DNA from: MED-G116 sp038147495
Lineage (GTDB): Bacteria > Pseudomonadota > Alphaproteobacteria > Puniceispirillales > Puniceispirillaceae
NCBI GenBank assembly: GCA_038147495.1
Contig: JAYQTT010000022.1
Span: 1-34,143, forward strand
Direction: 5' to 3'
Length of the DNA: 34,143 nucleotides
The position numbers and the translations under genes are program-made. The stretch's first letter is position 1. Each line of letters opens with the position of its first letter. Below are positions 26,570-34,143 of this stretch, one piece after another. The notes below the pieces were generated by a model. That model made no database searches. It had not been told where the DNA came from and was given only the letters and a program-made list of their open reading frames with translations.

Positions 26570-27562
26570 ATGTTTAAAGCCCTAATTATTGACCAGTCGG
26601 ACGACAATAAAATTTCTGCGTCTGTTCAGGAGGTTGCAGAGGATCGCCTGCCACAGGATGGCGAGGTGGATATCGCGGTGGAATATTCGACGGTCAACTA
26701 CAAGGATGGGCTGGTTCTCAACGGCCTTGGACGGCTGGTGAAAACCTATCCGCATGTTCCCGGCATCGATTTTGCGGGCGCGGTGATCAACAGCACCGAT
26801 GACCGGTTCAAGCCGGGGGACAAGGTGATCATGCATGGCTGGCGCGGCGGCGAAATCAGATGGGGTGGCTATGCCACCCGCGCCAATGAAAAGGCGGACT
26901 GGCTGACCCCACTGCCTGACGGGCTGTCCAGCTTTGAGGCGATGTGCCTTGGCACCGCAGGTTTTACCGCGATGCTGGCGATCAAACGTTTGGAAGATGA
27001 CGGCATGACCCCGGACAGCGGTGAAATTCTTGTCACCGGTGCCGGTGGCGGTGTTGGCTCGGTGGCGACAGTGTTGCTGGCCAGCAAGGGCTATCAGGTG
27101 GCCGCAATGACTGGCCGTCCCGACGTTGCCGACTATCTGACCGGCCTTGGTGCCTCACGGATCGTGACGCGCGAGGAAATGATGGATGATCCGGGCAAGG
27201 TTCTGGAATCGAGCATCTGGGGTGGCTGTATCGACTCGGTTGGCGGGGCGTTGATGGGACGTATCCTCAAGCAGCTTCATTATGGTGCCGGCCTTGCCTC
27301 GCTTGGCAATGCGGCTGGTGTTGAGCTTAGCGGCAATATCATGCCGTTTCTGTTGCGTGGTGTGAACGTCTTTGGCATTGACTCGGTGGCCTGTCCGATG
27401 GACCGGCGAGCCGAAATATGGGCGGCGCTTGCCGCAGATATGCCAAAGGACAAGCTGGCGCAGATGGTCAGTGAAGTCGGCCTTGAAGATGTGCCAGCCC
27501 TTGGCAAGCAGATTCTCGATGGGCAGGTGCGCGGCCGCATTGTGGTGAATGTCAACAAATAG
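26570..27562 (+). CDS. acuI: Acrylyl-CoA reductase (NADPH)
   Basis: 330-aa zinc-independent medium-chain dehydrogenase/reductase of the YhdH/AcuI type. It reduces acryloyl-CoA to propionyl-CoA, detoxifying and assimilating acrylate from DMSP. Motifs: VEYSTVNYKDGLVLNGLGRLVKTYPHVPGIDFAGAV at the substrate site, LVTGAGGGVGSVATVLLASKGYQVAAMTGRP as the NADPH-binding Rossmann loop, and GAVGGVL-like WGGCIDSVGGALMGRIL. Length is as for E. coli YhdH and Ruegeria AcuI. ATG 26570 with AGAGGT upstream is preferred over an ATG or GTG further up. The following gene is dddP, which strongly supports the DMSP role. Annotations as quinone oxidoreductase would be less specific. Confidence 0.92.
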   Translation: MFKALIIDQSDDNKISASVQEVAEDRLPQDGEVDIAVEYSTVNYKDGLVLNGLGRLVKTYPHVPGIDFAGAVINSTDDRFKPGDKVIMHGWRGGEIRWGGYATRANEKADWLTPLPDGLSSFEAMCLGTAGFTAMLAIKRLEDDGMTPDSGEILVTGAGGGVGSVATVLLASKGYQVAAMTGRPDVADYLTGLGASRIVTREEMMDDPGKVLESSIWGGCIDSVGGALMGRILKQLHYGAGLASLGNAAGVELSGNIMPFLLRGVNVFGIDSVACPMDRRAEIWAALAADMPKDKLAQMVSEVGLEDVPALGKQILDGQVRGRIVVNVNK

Positions 27563-27578
27563 GGCTTGATAGGCCCTA
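27560..27578 (+). other. Hairpin overlapping the acuI stop codon
   Basis: TAGGGC-ttgatag-GCCCTA forms a 6-bp stem with a 7-base loop, beginning at the acuI stop. It is followed by AAAATCC, not a U-run, so it is not a standard terminator. It may protect acuI mRNA or modulate read-through into dddP 47 bases later. Confidence 0.35.
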
Positions 27579-27625
27579 AAATCCAGTGCAACGTCTGACT
27601 GTGAACTGACAGTGAGGGGCGTCTC

Positions 27626-28951
27626 ATGGATGATTATATCGTCGGCTCAAACCGGAAAATTGATCCATCGCGCAAAGCGCATCTGAAGCTTGATAACACG
27701 CCGCTGGATAATGACCGCGTGGAAATCGGGCCAACTGACCTTGCCTTTGCCGAGTGGGAAAAGCTTGGCCTGACGCCACCTGACATGCCCGCCTTGAGGG
27801 AATATCGGCTGGCCCGTCTGCAACAGCAGATTCGCAAGCATGATTGTGCGGGGCTGTTATTGTTTGACCCGCTCAATATCAGATATGCGACCGACACCAC
27901 CAATATGCAGCTGTGGATTGCCCATAATATGGCGCGCGCCTGCTATGTGCCGCCTGAAGGCAAGGTCGTTTTGTGGGATTTCCACAATTGTGAACATTTA
28001 TCGGCGCATTTGCCGCTGGTCGGTGAAGTGCGAAGCGGGGCCAGCTTCTTCTATTTTGAAACCGGCGATCACACAGCACATGCGGCAGCGGCCTTTGCCG
28101 ACCAGATGCTTGATATCATGCGGCAACATGCCGGTACCAACAAACGCCTTGCTGTCGACAAGATTGAGCATATTGGATACGAGAATCTGCGCTCGCGCGG
28201 CGTTGAAATTCTTGAAGGGCAGGCGCTGACCGAACATGCGCGGTGCATCAAGAATGAAAATGAACTCAACGCCATGCGGTGTGCAATTGCCGCCTGCGAA
28301 GCATCGGTTGATGAAATGTGTGCCGCCATGCGCCCCGGCATTTCGAAAATGAAATGGGCCGCTTTGCATGCCGGAAACATAAAGCGCGGCGGTGAGTGGA
28401 TCGAAACCCGGATATTGTCATCGGGGCCGCGCACCAACCCCTGGTTTCAGGAATGTGGCCCACGGATTATGCAGCATGGTGACATGATGGCCTTTGATAC
28501 TGATCTTGTTGGCACCTATGGCTATTGCTGTGATATTTCCAGAAGCTGGATTGTCGGTGATGCAAAACCGACTGATGAGCAGCGCAAACTCTATCAGATT
28601 GCCTATGATCATGTGATGACCAATATCGGATTGATCGAGGCCGGAATGAGTTTTGCCGAGATGACGCGCATCGCACATCGCCTGCCCGAGGAATATCGGG
28701 CGTTGCGCTATGGCGTGCTGGCCCATGGTGTTGGCCTGTGTGATGAATATCCATGTGTCCGCTATCCCGAGGATGTCGAGGCACATGGTTATGGTGGCGT
28801 TTTCGAACCCGGAATGACCTTGTGCGTTGAGGCATATATCGGGGCTGTCGGTGGGCGCGAAGGCGTTAAGCTTGAGGAACAGGTTCTGGTCACCGATAAA
28901 GGTGCCGTGGCTTTGTCAAACTATCCTTATGAGGCGGCGCTTCTGGCCTGA
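27626..28951 (+). CDS. dddP: DMSP lyase DddP
   Basis: 441-aa M24 metallopeptidase-fold enzyme that cleaves dimethylsulfoniopropionate to DMS and acrylate. The six metal ligands of the family are present: Asp291 and Asp293 (MAFDTDLVG), Asp303 (CCDISRSW), His367 (AHGVGLCDE), Glu402 (LCVEAYIG) and Glu417 (KLEEQVLV). These are exactly four lower than in Ruegeria DddP. FDPLNIRYATDTTNMQLW and GGEWIETRILSSGPRTNPWFQECGPRI are also typical and separate DddP from ordinary prolidases. GAGGGG six bases upstream fixes the ATG. Cytoplasmic, no signal peptide. With acuI it gives a complete step from DMSP-derived acrylyl units to propionyl-CoA, except for acrylate-CoA ligation. Confidence 0.95.
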   Translation: MDDYIVGSNRKIDPSRKAHLKLDNTPLDNDRVEIGPTDLAFAEWEKLGLTPPDMPALREYRLARLQQQIRKHDCAGLLLFDPLNIRYATDTTNMQLWIAHNMARACYVPPEGKVVLWDFHNCEHLSAHLPLVGEVRSGASFFYFETGDHTAHAAAAFADQMLDIMRQHAGTNKRLAVDKIEHIGYENLRSRGVEILEGQALTEHARCIKNENELNAMRCAIAACEASVDEMCAAMRPGISKMKWAALHAGNIKRGGEWIETRILSSGPRTNPWFQECGPRIMQHGDMMAFDTDLVGTYGYCCDISRSWIVGDAKPTDEQRKLYQIAYDHVMTNIGLIEAGMSFAEMTRIAHRLPEEYRALRYGVLAHGVGLCDEYPCVRYPEDVEAHGYGGVFEPGMTLCVEAYIGAVGGREGVKLEEQVLVTDKGAVALSNYPYEAALLA

Positions 28952-28978
28952 TTCCGCTGGACCACGTTGTTTATGTGA

Positions 28979-29517
28979 CTAGTCGCGGACGACCCCGATA
29001 TGCGGCAAATTGCGGCCCTGTTGGGCGAAGTCGATGCCATAGCCGATGACAAATTCATCAGGTATGTCAAAGCCAACCCAATCCACATTGACGTCAACCT
29101 CGCGGCGTGACGGCTTGTTCAGCAACGTACAGATTTTCAGCGACCGCGGCGTGCGTGTCAGCAGAATTTCATAAACCTGGGCAAGGGTGTGACTGGTATC
29201 GATGATGTCCCCTTACGATCAACACATCGCGCCCGCCGATGGCGGTCCAGATCCTGAATGATGCGCACCTGACGCGAGGATTCTTCTTGCTGCCATAGGG
29301 ATGAGACTGTCATGAAATCCACCTCGACCGGCAAATCGAGGCGGCGCACCAGATCGGCAATAAAACAAACGATCCACGCAATAGACCAACAACGACCAGT
29401 TGCTCGGTATCGGCGTAATGCTCGGAAATGATCCGGGCCAGCTGCGTTGTATGCGCTGCTGTGATCTCTGCCTCGGTGATGAGGATTTCGATCTCCTGCT
29501 GGCTGCAGAACGGTCAT
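28979..29517 (-). pseudogene. hpt: Hypoxanthine phosphoribosyltransferase, frameshifted
   Basis: Starting at ATG 29517, MTVLQP is followed after one shift by QEIEILITEAEITAAHTTQLARIISEHYADTEQLVVVGLLRGSFV, then FIADLVRRLDLPVEVDFMTVSS, then the PRPP loop region (GGRDVLIV... DTSHTLAQ), then LTRTPRSLKICTLLNKPSRREVDVNVDWVGFDIPDEFVIGYGIDFAQQGRNLPHIGVVRD, stop at 28979. Repaired length about 179 aa, normal for Hpt. It salvages hypoxanthine and guanine with PRPP. Three or four single-base shifts are needed. An essential-like salvage gene with every motif intact suggests sequencing error. Convergent with dddP. Confidence 0.83.
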
Positions 29518-29666
29518 GCTATCCTGCCAAAGTCTGTAACGCCGGATTATAGATGTATTGGGCTTGATTGATATGATGTTATCCACCAGTTATAGCCGGC
29601 GGGCAATGGTAAAGATGCGTTGCAGACAAGACAATCGAACCACAGATAAACAAAAGGCAGATATCA

Positions 29667-30507
29667 ATGGCAAAAAGTTGCGTTTCTTGACTCCGGGGTT
29701 ATGGGCTATCCGATGGCCGGTCGCATCGCGGCGGCGGGGCATCAGGTAACAGTGTTTCAACCGAACCGCGGTAAAGGCAGAAAAATGGGTGGCTGAACAT
29801 GGCGGCGCGCATGCCGCAACGCCGGGCGAAGCGGTTGTTGATGCCGGATTTTGTTTTTCCGCGTTGCGATGATCCGGATGTTGCTGGAGGTCGCGATCGG
29901 CGAAAATGGCGCTATCCCGGCAATGAAGGCAGGCGCCGTCTATATCGACAACAGCACCGTCTGCTGATGTCGCGGAAAAATTATATGCCGCCGGCCACGC
30001 CAAATCGGTTGGCGTTCTGATGCGCCGGTATCTGGCGGTCAGGCGGGGGCTGAAAATGGCAAGCTGACGGTCATGGTTGGCGGTGATCAGGCTGTTTTTG
30101 ATCAGGCGCTGCCGACTGCGTAATGCCATGGCGCGCGGGTGGTGCGCATGGGTGATGCCGGCAAGGGCCAGCAGGCCAAGATGGTCAACCAGATTTGCAT
30201 CGCTGGTCTGGTGCAGGGACCGTCCGAGGGACTGAACTCCTCGCAATCGCGGCAGGGCTTGATACAGACGCCCTGCTTGAGGCGATTTCGGTGGTGCATG
30301 CAATCATGCGGCAGATGGTCAACCGTGGTCATACCATGGTCAAGAATTTGATTTTGGCTTTGCTGTGGATTGATGTGCAAGGATTTGCGGATTTGCATCG
30401 AAGAAGCGAAGCGCAAGGGTGCGCCCTTGCCGGTCACTGAAATTGTCGCGGGCTATTATGCCGAATTGAGCCGATGGGCCATGGCCGCAATGACACATCA
30501 AGCCTGA
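29667..30507 (+). pseudogene. NAD(P)-dependent beta-hydroxyacid dehydrogenase, frameshifted
   Basis: ATG 29667 with an extra A in the following A-run, then VAFLDSGVMGYPMAGRIAAAGHQVTVF (Rossmann motif), KAEKWVAEHGGAHAATPGEAVVDAGFVFS, NGAIPAMKAGAVYIDNST, APVSGGQAGAENGKLTVMVGGDQAVFDQA, MGDAGKGQQAKMVNQICIAGLVQG (catalytic Lys region GKGQQAKMVNQ) and ends KRKGAPLPVTEIVAGYYAELSRWAMAAMTHQA. About 285 aa after repair. Family: 3-hydroxyisobutyrate dehydrogenase, 2-hydroxy-3-oxopropionate (tartronate semialdehyde) reductase. Either would fit local genes: hyi for the second, valine or propionate metabolism for the first. Confidence 0.78.
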
Positions 30508-30552
30508 TCCGCCGCCTGCGCAACAGCTGACTCAAATTTATCATTTGCATCG

Positions 30553-30582
30553 AAAAAGCCCGGCGTCACCGCCGGGCTTTTG
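30553..30582. terminator. Bidirectional Rho-independent terminator
   Basis: AAAAGCCCGGCG (30554-30565) and CGCCGGGCTTTT (30570-30581) form a perfect 12-bp stem around the loop TCAC. A-rich and T-rich flanks serve both strands: it ends the dehydrogenase gene on plus and the gabD-like gene on minus. Confidence 0.9.
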
Positions 30583-30606
30583 GTTTTCGGGAGATGCTGC
30601 TTCGCT

Positions 30607-32049
30607 TTACATGCCAAGGCAGACAAATTTGATCTCAAGGAATTCGCTGATTCCATATTTCGATCCCTCACGCCCGAGGCCGGAATTCTTGACCCCGCCA
30701 AAGGGACCGACTTCGGATGAGAAATGCCGGTATTGACCGAGACAATGCCGTATTCAAGCGCCTCGCTGACGCGGAGATGCGCGCCGCATTTTCGAGAAGA
30801 TATAGGCGGCGAGACCAAACTCGGTGTCATTCGCCATTTCGATCGCCTCGTCTTCATTGGTGAATTTGAACAGGCCGGCAACCGGACCAAATGTCTCTTC
30901 ACTGAACAGACGCATATCGCGGGTCATGCCTGACAGGACAGTTGGCTCAAAATAGGTGCCGCCAAGCGCATGTGGCTTGCCGCCGGTCATCAGCGTTGCC
31001 CCATTGGCAAGCGCGTCATCGACATGGGCCTTGACCTTGTCAAAGCCCTGCATGTCAATGATCGGGCCTTGTTCAACACCATCGACAAGACCGTTTCCGA
31101 CCTTGAGTGCCGCCGCCGCTGCCGCCAGTTTCTCGGCGAATGCATCATAGATGCCCGCCTGCACAAAAATCCGGTTGGCACAGACACAAGTCTGTCCGGC
31201 GTTGCGGAATTTGGACAGGATTGATTGCGCGACCGCCTTGTCCAAATCGGCGTCATCAAACACCAGCAATGGCGCATTGCCGCCAAGCTCAAGGCTCATC
31301 TTCTTGACGCTGTCGGCACTTTGGCGCATCAGGATGCGGCCGACCTCAGTGGAACCGGTAAAGGTCATCTTGCGGATCCGTGGATCGGCGCACATGGTCT
31401 GGCCAATTGCCGGTGCGTCCATGCCGGTGACGATATTCATCACGCCAGCGGGAAGGCCGGCACGATCCAGCTCCGCCAGTGCCAGCGCCGACAAAGGCGT
31501 TTGCTCAGCAGGCTTGAGGACGCAGGAACAGCCCGCAGCAATGCCCGGTGCCACCTTGCGGGTGATCATCGCAATCGGGAAATTCCAAGGGGTGATGGCG
31601 CCAAAGACACCGATTGGCTGTTTGAAGGTCAGCAGGCGCTTGTCTGATTGTGGTGTTTCCAGAACATCACCGCATACGCGCCGCGCCTCTTCGGCAAACC
31701 AGTCAACAAAGCTGGCACCATAGGCGATTTCGCCCTTTGCCTCGGTCAGCGGCTTGCCCATCTCTGTTGTCAGGATGATCGCCAGATCATCGGCGTTCTG
31801 CATGATCAGATCATACCATTTGCGCATGATCATCGCGCGTTCCTTGGCGGTCTTTTTCGCCCAGGCTTTTTGCGCCGGCACCGCAGCATCAATCGCGGCG
31901 GTGATCTGGTCCGCACCATGATCGGCGACTTCGGCAATCACATCGCCTGTCGCCGGGTTGGTGACGGCAAAACGCTTGCTGCCTGCGTCAATCCATTTGC
32001 CATCAATATAAGAATCGAGGCGCAATAATGAGGGGTCTTTAAGTTTCAT
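30607..32049 (-). pseudogene. gabD: Succinate-semialdehyde dehydrogenase-like aldehyde dehydrogenase, C-terminal frameshifts
   Basis: The first 430 residues are intact: ITPWNFPIAMITRKVAPGIAAGCSCVLKPAEQTP (NAD site), MSLELGGNAP (general-base Glu) and NAGQTCVCANR (catalytic Cys). At about 30790 the frame changes to AHLRVSEALEYGIVSVNTGI and at about 30720 to SSEVGPFGGVKNSGLGREGSKYGISEFLEIKFVCLGM, ending at 30607. Repaired length 480 aa, standard for GabD, which oxidises succinate semialdehyde to succinate. Other semialdehydes (glutarate, malonate) cannot be excluded. The ATG at 32049 gives MKLKDPSLLRLDSYIDGKW. Two indels near the end likely reflect base-calling errors. Confidence 0.82.
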
Positions 32050-32194
32050 GTCACCAACTCCAGTCATATGCAACGACCCGGGACCGGGCCGTCATTTTCG
32101 GTGCGTTCACAATCACCAACATGCCGTTCCACAAAGACAAGACGGTCAGGGATTTGTCAACCCGTTTGTGGGTTTGTTTTTGGTCTGTCGGAGC

Positions 32195-32806
32195 CTAGCG
32201 TGGGGGCAGTGGGCGGACATTCATGTCATGGCCAAAAGGCGCGCCTGCGGCACCAAGTCGATGCGCTCTGGCGACCTCGACATAATGTGCTGCCGAGCGT
32301 TGATTGAATATCTTTTCGTCCTCTGTCAGGTCACGCATTTTCTTGGCCGGACGCCCAGCCCATAATTCACCTGATGGCACTCTTTTACCCGGAGTCAGCA
32401 TTGCCCCTGCGGCAAGCATGCCTCCCGGTTCGATCACGGCCCCGTCCATCACAATCGCGCCCATGCCGACAAAGCCGCCATCGCCAATTTCACAGGCATG
32501 AATGATGGCGCTGTGGCCAATGGTGACATCGGCGCCGATAATTGTTGGATATTTGCGGGAATCGATATGCACGCAGCAATTGTCCTGAATGTTGGTGTTG
32601 TCGCCGACCAGAATATAATTGTTGTCGCCGCGCAGGGTGACCTGATGCCATATGCTGGCATTGGCGCCAATGCGCACCGCGCCGATGACGGCGGCTGTGG
32701 CGGCGATGAAGGCGGTGTCATCAATCTCCGGAACAAGATCCAGAAAGGGCGCAATATAGGGCTGGCGCGTGTCACCCGGTAACTTGCTGTTTTGGTCGGA
32801 TGCCAT
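32195..32806 (-). CDS. Gamma-class carbonic anhydrase-like hexapeptide protein
   Basis: 203 aa from an ATG with AGGAG ten bases upstream. Left-handed beta-helix hexapeptide repeats run from VIGAVRIGANASIWHQVTLRGD to GGMLAAGAMLTPGKRVPSGELWAGRPAKKMRDLTEDE. The three zinc histidines of the gamma-CA family are present at His80 (CCVH), His98 (IGHSA) and His103 (IIH). The family includes YrdA, PaaY and CaiE-like proteins. Many hydrate CO2 weakly or act on CoA thioesters, so the exact activity is open. It is transcribed before gabD but separated by 145 bases. Confidence 0.88.
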   Translation of the reverse strand: MASDQNSKLPGDTRQPYIAPFLDLVPEIDDTAFIAATAAVIGAVRIGANASIWHQVTLRGDNNYILVGDNTNIQDNCCVHIDSRKYPTIIGADVTIGHSAIIHACEIGDGGFVGMGAIVMDGAVIEPGGMLAAGAMLTPGKRVPSGELWAGRPAKKMRDLTEDEKIFNQRSAAHYVEVARAHRLGAAGAPFGHDMNVRPLPPR

Positions 32807-32964
32807 TTTCGAAATACTCCTGTTACGGGGTTTTATGGTCAATGCTCGACTGGCAAATGCCGATAACAAGACTTATATACATTTTTTCGCGCTTTGTGTT
32901 TATCCCAATTCAATTGCGGTGTATGAAGTAACCTGATTCCAAAGACCAGAATGCGGAGGCTGAC

Positions 32965-33564
32965 ATGGCATTCACTCTACCCGATCTACCCTATTCTCAT
33001 GACGCGCTGGCTGAATTTGGCATGAGCGCTGAAACCCTCGAATATCATCATGATCTGCATCACAACGCCTATGTTGTGAACGGCAACAAGCTGATTGAAG
33101 GGACCGAGTGGGCAGACAAATCACTCGAAGATATTATTACCGGCACATATCAGGCCGGTGCCGTTGCACAAAACGGCATCTTCAACAATGCGTCACAGCA
33201 TTGGAACCACATGCAGTTCTGGCAGATGATGGGGCCAAACCGGACCGCGATGCCATCGGAACTGGAAAAGGCGCTGACTGAGAGCTTTGGCAGTGTTGAT
33301 GCGTTTAAAGATGAGTTTAAGGCTGCCGGTGCTGGACAGTTTGGTTCAGGCTGGTGCTGGCTTGTGAAGAACGCCGATGGCGGGCTTCAGGTGACAAAGA
33401 CCGAAAATGGCGTCAATCCGCTGTGCTTTGGCCAGACGGCGCTTCTTGGTTGTGATGTGTGGGAGCATTCCTACTACATTGATTTCCGCAACAAGCGTCC
33501 GGACTATCTGGCAAACTTTCTTGATCATCTGGTCAATTGGGAATTTGTTGCGGCCCAGCTCTAG
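32965..33564 (+). CDS. sodB: Superoxide dismutase (Fe/Mn family)
   Basis: 199-aa cytoplasmic dismutase. Metal ligands His28 (LEYHHDLHHNAY), His79 (ASQHWNH), Asp164 and His168 (DVWEHSYY) are present. The GSGWCWLV segment, QTALLGCDVWEHSYYIDFRNKRPDYLANFLDHLVNWEF tail and Gln-poor pattern near AGAGQFGSGW favour the iron or cambialistic type. GGAGG six bases before the ATG. A strong terminator follows 50 bases after the stop. It is single-cistron. Confidence 0.95.
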   Translation: MAFTLPDLPYSHDALAEFGMSAETLEYHHDLHHNAYVVNGNKLIEGTEWADKSLEDIITGTYQAGAVAQNGIFNNASQHWNHMQFWQMMGPNRTAMPSELEKALTESFGSVDAFKDEFKAAGAGQFGSGWCWLVKNADGGLQVTKTENGVNPLCFGQTALLGCDVWEHSYYIDFRNKRPDYLANFLDHLVNWEFVAAQL

Positions 33565-33613
33565 GCAGCTTTATCTGGCATCTTTCCGGCGCCAGATATG
33601 ACAGAAATGACAG

Positions 33614-33645
33614 CCCGTTCGGTGAATGCCGGACGGGATTTTTTT
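33614..33645 (+). terminator. Rho-independent terminator of sodB
   Basis: CCCGTTCGG-tgaatg-CCGGACGGG forms a 9-bp stem with one G-U pair, followed by ATTTTTTT, 49 bases after the sodB stop. Confidence 0.9.
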
Positions 33646-33736
33646 CGACATGATTGGAACGTATTAACGCCACAAATGACGTGCATAAAGGAAGTGTGGC
33701 CAAGTGGATTTGGCGATTTACAGGAGCGTAAAACAA

Positions 33737-33958
33737 ATGGAAATTATGGTTGTGCTGGCAATGTTTGGCCTACTCAGCAGCGATTCGGTCTCCGAGTTTG
33801 TGAAGCAGGGTAATGGCAACCCGGCCTACAAGCTTGTGCAAGTAACCGAATGCCCGACCGGACAAAGGCGCAGTGGCTTTGCGCTGGCGCCAACGGGCAG
33901 CGTTGTTCTGAAACAGGTCAATAAGGACGGCACCGTTGGTGATGTCTGTGTCGAATAG
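33737..33958 (+). CDS. Small protein of unknown function
   Basis: 73 aa, ATG at 33737 with AGGAG nine bases upstream. A hydrophobic N-terminus (MEIMVVLAMFGLLS) is followed by a polar part with two cysteines (VTECPTG, GDVCVE) that could pair if the protein is exported. I recognise no family. It sits between the sodB terminator and the convergent argG end. Confidence 0.55.
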   Translation: MEIMVVLAMFGLLSSDSVSEFVKQGNGNPAYKLVQVTECPTGQRRSGFALAPTGSVVLKQVNKDGTVGDVCVE

Positions 33959-34025
33959 GCCGGGACAGATCACTCTCGTCCAACAGCATTCACAAACAAA
34001 ATATCAGGCATGACGGACGGCAGAC

Positions 34026-34143
34026 CTATTTATTGGTGTCTGCCGCCATCATCTGTTTGACCCGAAGCCGCAAGGCGTTCAGCCGAATAAAGCCATGCGC
34101 ATCAGCATGGTCATAATCAACCGCACCTTCTTCAAAAGTCACA
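34026..34143 (-). CDS. argG: Argininosuccinate synthase, C-terminal end
   Basis: The last 38 codons read VTFEEGAVDYDHADAHGFIRLNALRLRVKQMMAADTNK, the conserved C-terminal tail of ArgG, which ligates citrulline and aspartate in arginine synthesis. The rest of the gene lies beyond the right edge. A weak GGCAGAC/GTCTGCC hairpin overlaps the stop. Confidence 0.85.
   Translation of the reverse strand, partial: VTFEEGAVDYDHADAHGFIRLNALRLRVKQMMAADTNK

Noticed and set aside
32155..32195. AACCC-gtttgt-GGGTT followed by TGTTTTT on the plus strand
   Set aside because: It looks like a terminator, but no plus-strand gene ends here. Likely chance.
1..34143. CRISPR array, tRNA/rRNA genes, insertion sequences or integrase genes
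   Set aside because: I saw no regularly spaced repeats, no tRNA-like cloverleaf with CCA-type end, no rRNA stretch and no transposase or integrase motif in any frame.

Overview
The window looks like a chromosomal segment of a marine alphaproteobacterium, moderately GC-rich and densely packed. The best pointer is a DMSP-cleavage pair: acrylyl-CoA reductase AcuI followed by the M24-family DMSP lyase DddP. Other gene types also fit (YtoQ, BMP-type purine importer, gamma carbonic anhydrase, Fe/Mn superoxide dismutase). A SAR116-like bacterium is plausible, but that is inference from gene content only. About a dozen genes carry single-base frameshifts, often in homopolymers, while the protein similarity continues in the next frame. 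This is either sequencing error or recent decay, and it is flagged gene by gene.

Layout. 1-179: start of a sulfotransferase running off the edge. 399-4475 (minus): a four-gene ABC importer (YnjB-like binding protein, two permeases, ATPase). 4816-5592 (plus): hydroxypyruvate isomerase with a consensus -10 box. 5630-6222: frameshifted membrane protein. 6347-13679 (minus): one long operon, in transcription order an acylphosphatase-like protein without catalytic residues, a stand-alone Rieske ferredoxin-domain protein, a Rieske-oxygenase catalytic domain with no Rieske motif, a GST-fold protein, then a BMP-type ABC importer (ATPase, two permeases, binding protein). Consecutive genes from the Rieske protein to the second permease overlap, abut or are fused. 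13962-17209 (plus): galT, galK and a membrane-anchored alpha/beta hydrolase. 17217-18417 (minus): TauE/SafE exporter and a small winged-helix regulator. 18607-21312 (plus): putative 2OG-Fe(II) oxygenase, YtoQ and a broken amidase. 21309-25967: a run of mostly broken genes (lytic transglycosylase, LysE-type exporter, hydroxyisobutyrate dehydrogenase-like) with a SET-domain protein, a TPR protein and two small exported or membrane proteins. 26012-28951: rhodanese, then acuI-dddP. 28979-32049: broken hpt, a second hydroxyisobutyrate dehydrogenase-like gene and a gabD-like aldehyde dehydrogenase. 32195-34143: gamma carbonic anhydrase, sodB, a small protein and the 3' end of argG.

The most interesting system is the 6.3-13.7 kb operon. 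A catalytic Rieske-oxygenase subunit without its Rieske cluster, a separate Rieske protein and a GST-fold partner recall the NdmC/NdmD/NdmE N7-demethylase of methylxanthine degraders. Here the set is coupled to a purine/nucleoside-type importer, which suggests an uptake-and-oxidation system for a purine or modified nucleobase. The substrate is a hypothesis. The DMSP pair is the clearest known pathway: DddP releases DMS and acrylate, and AcuI reduces acrylyl-CoA to propionyl-CoA.
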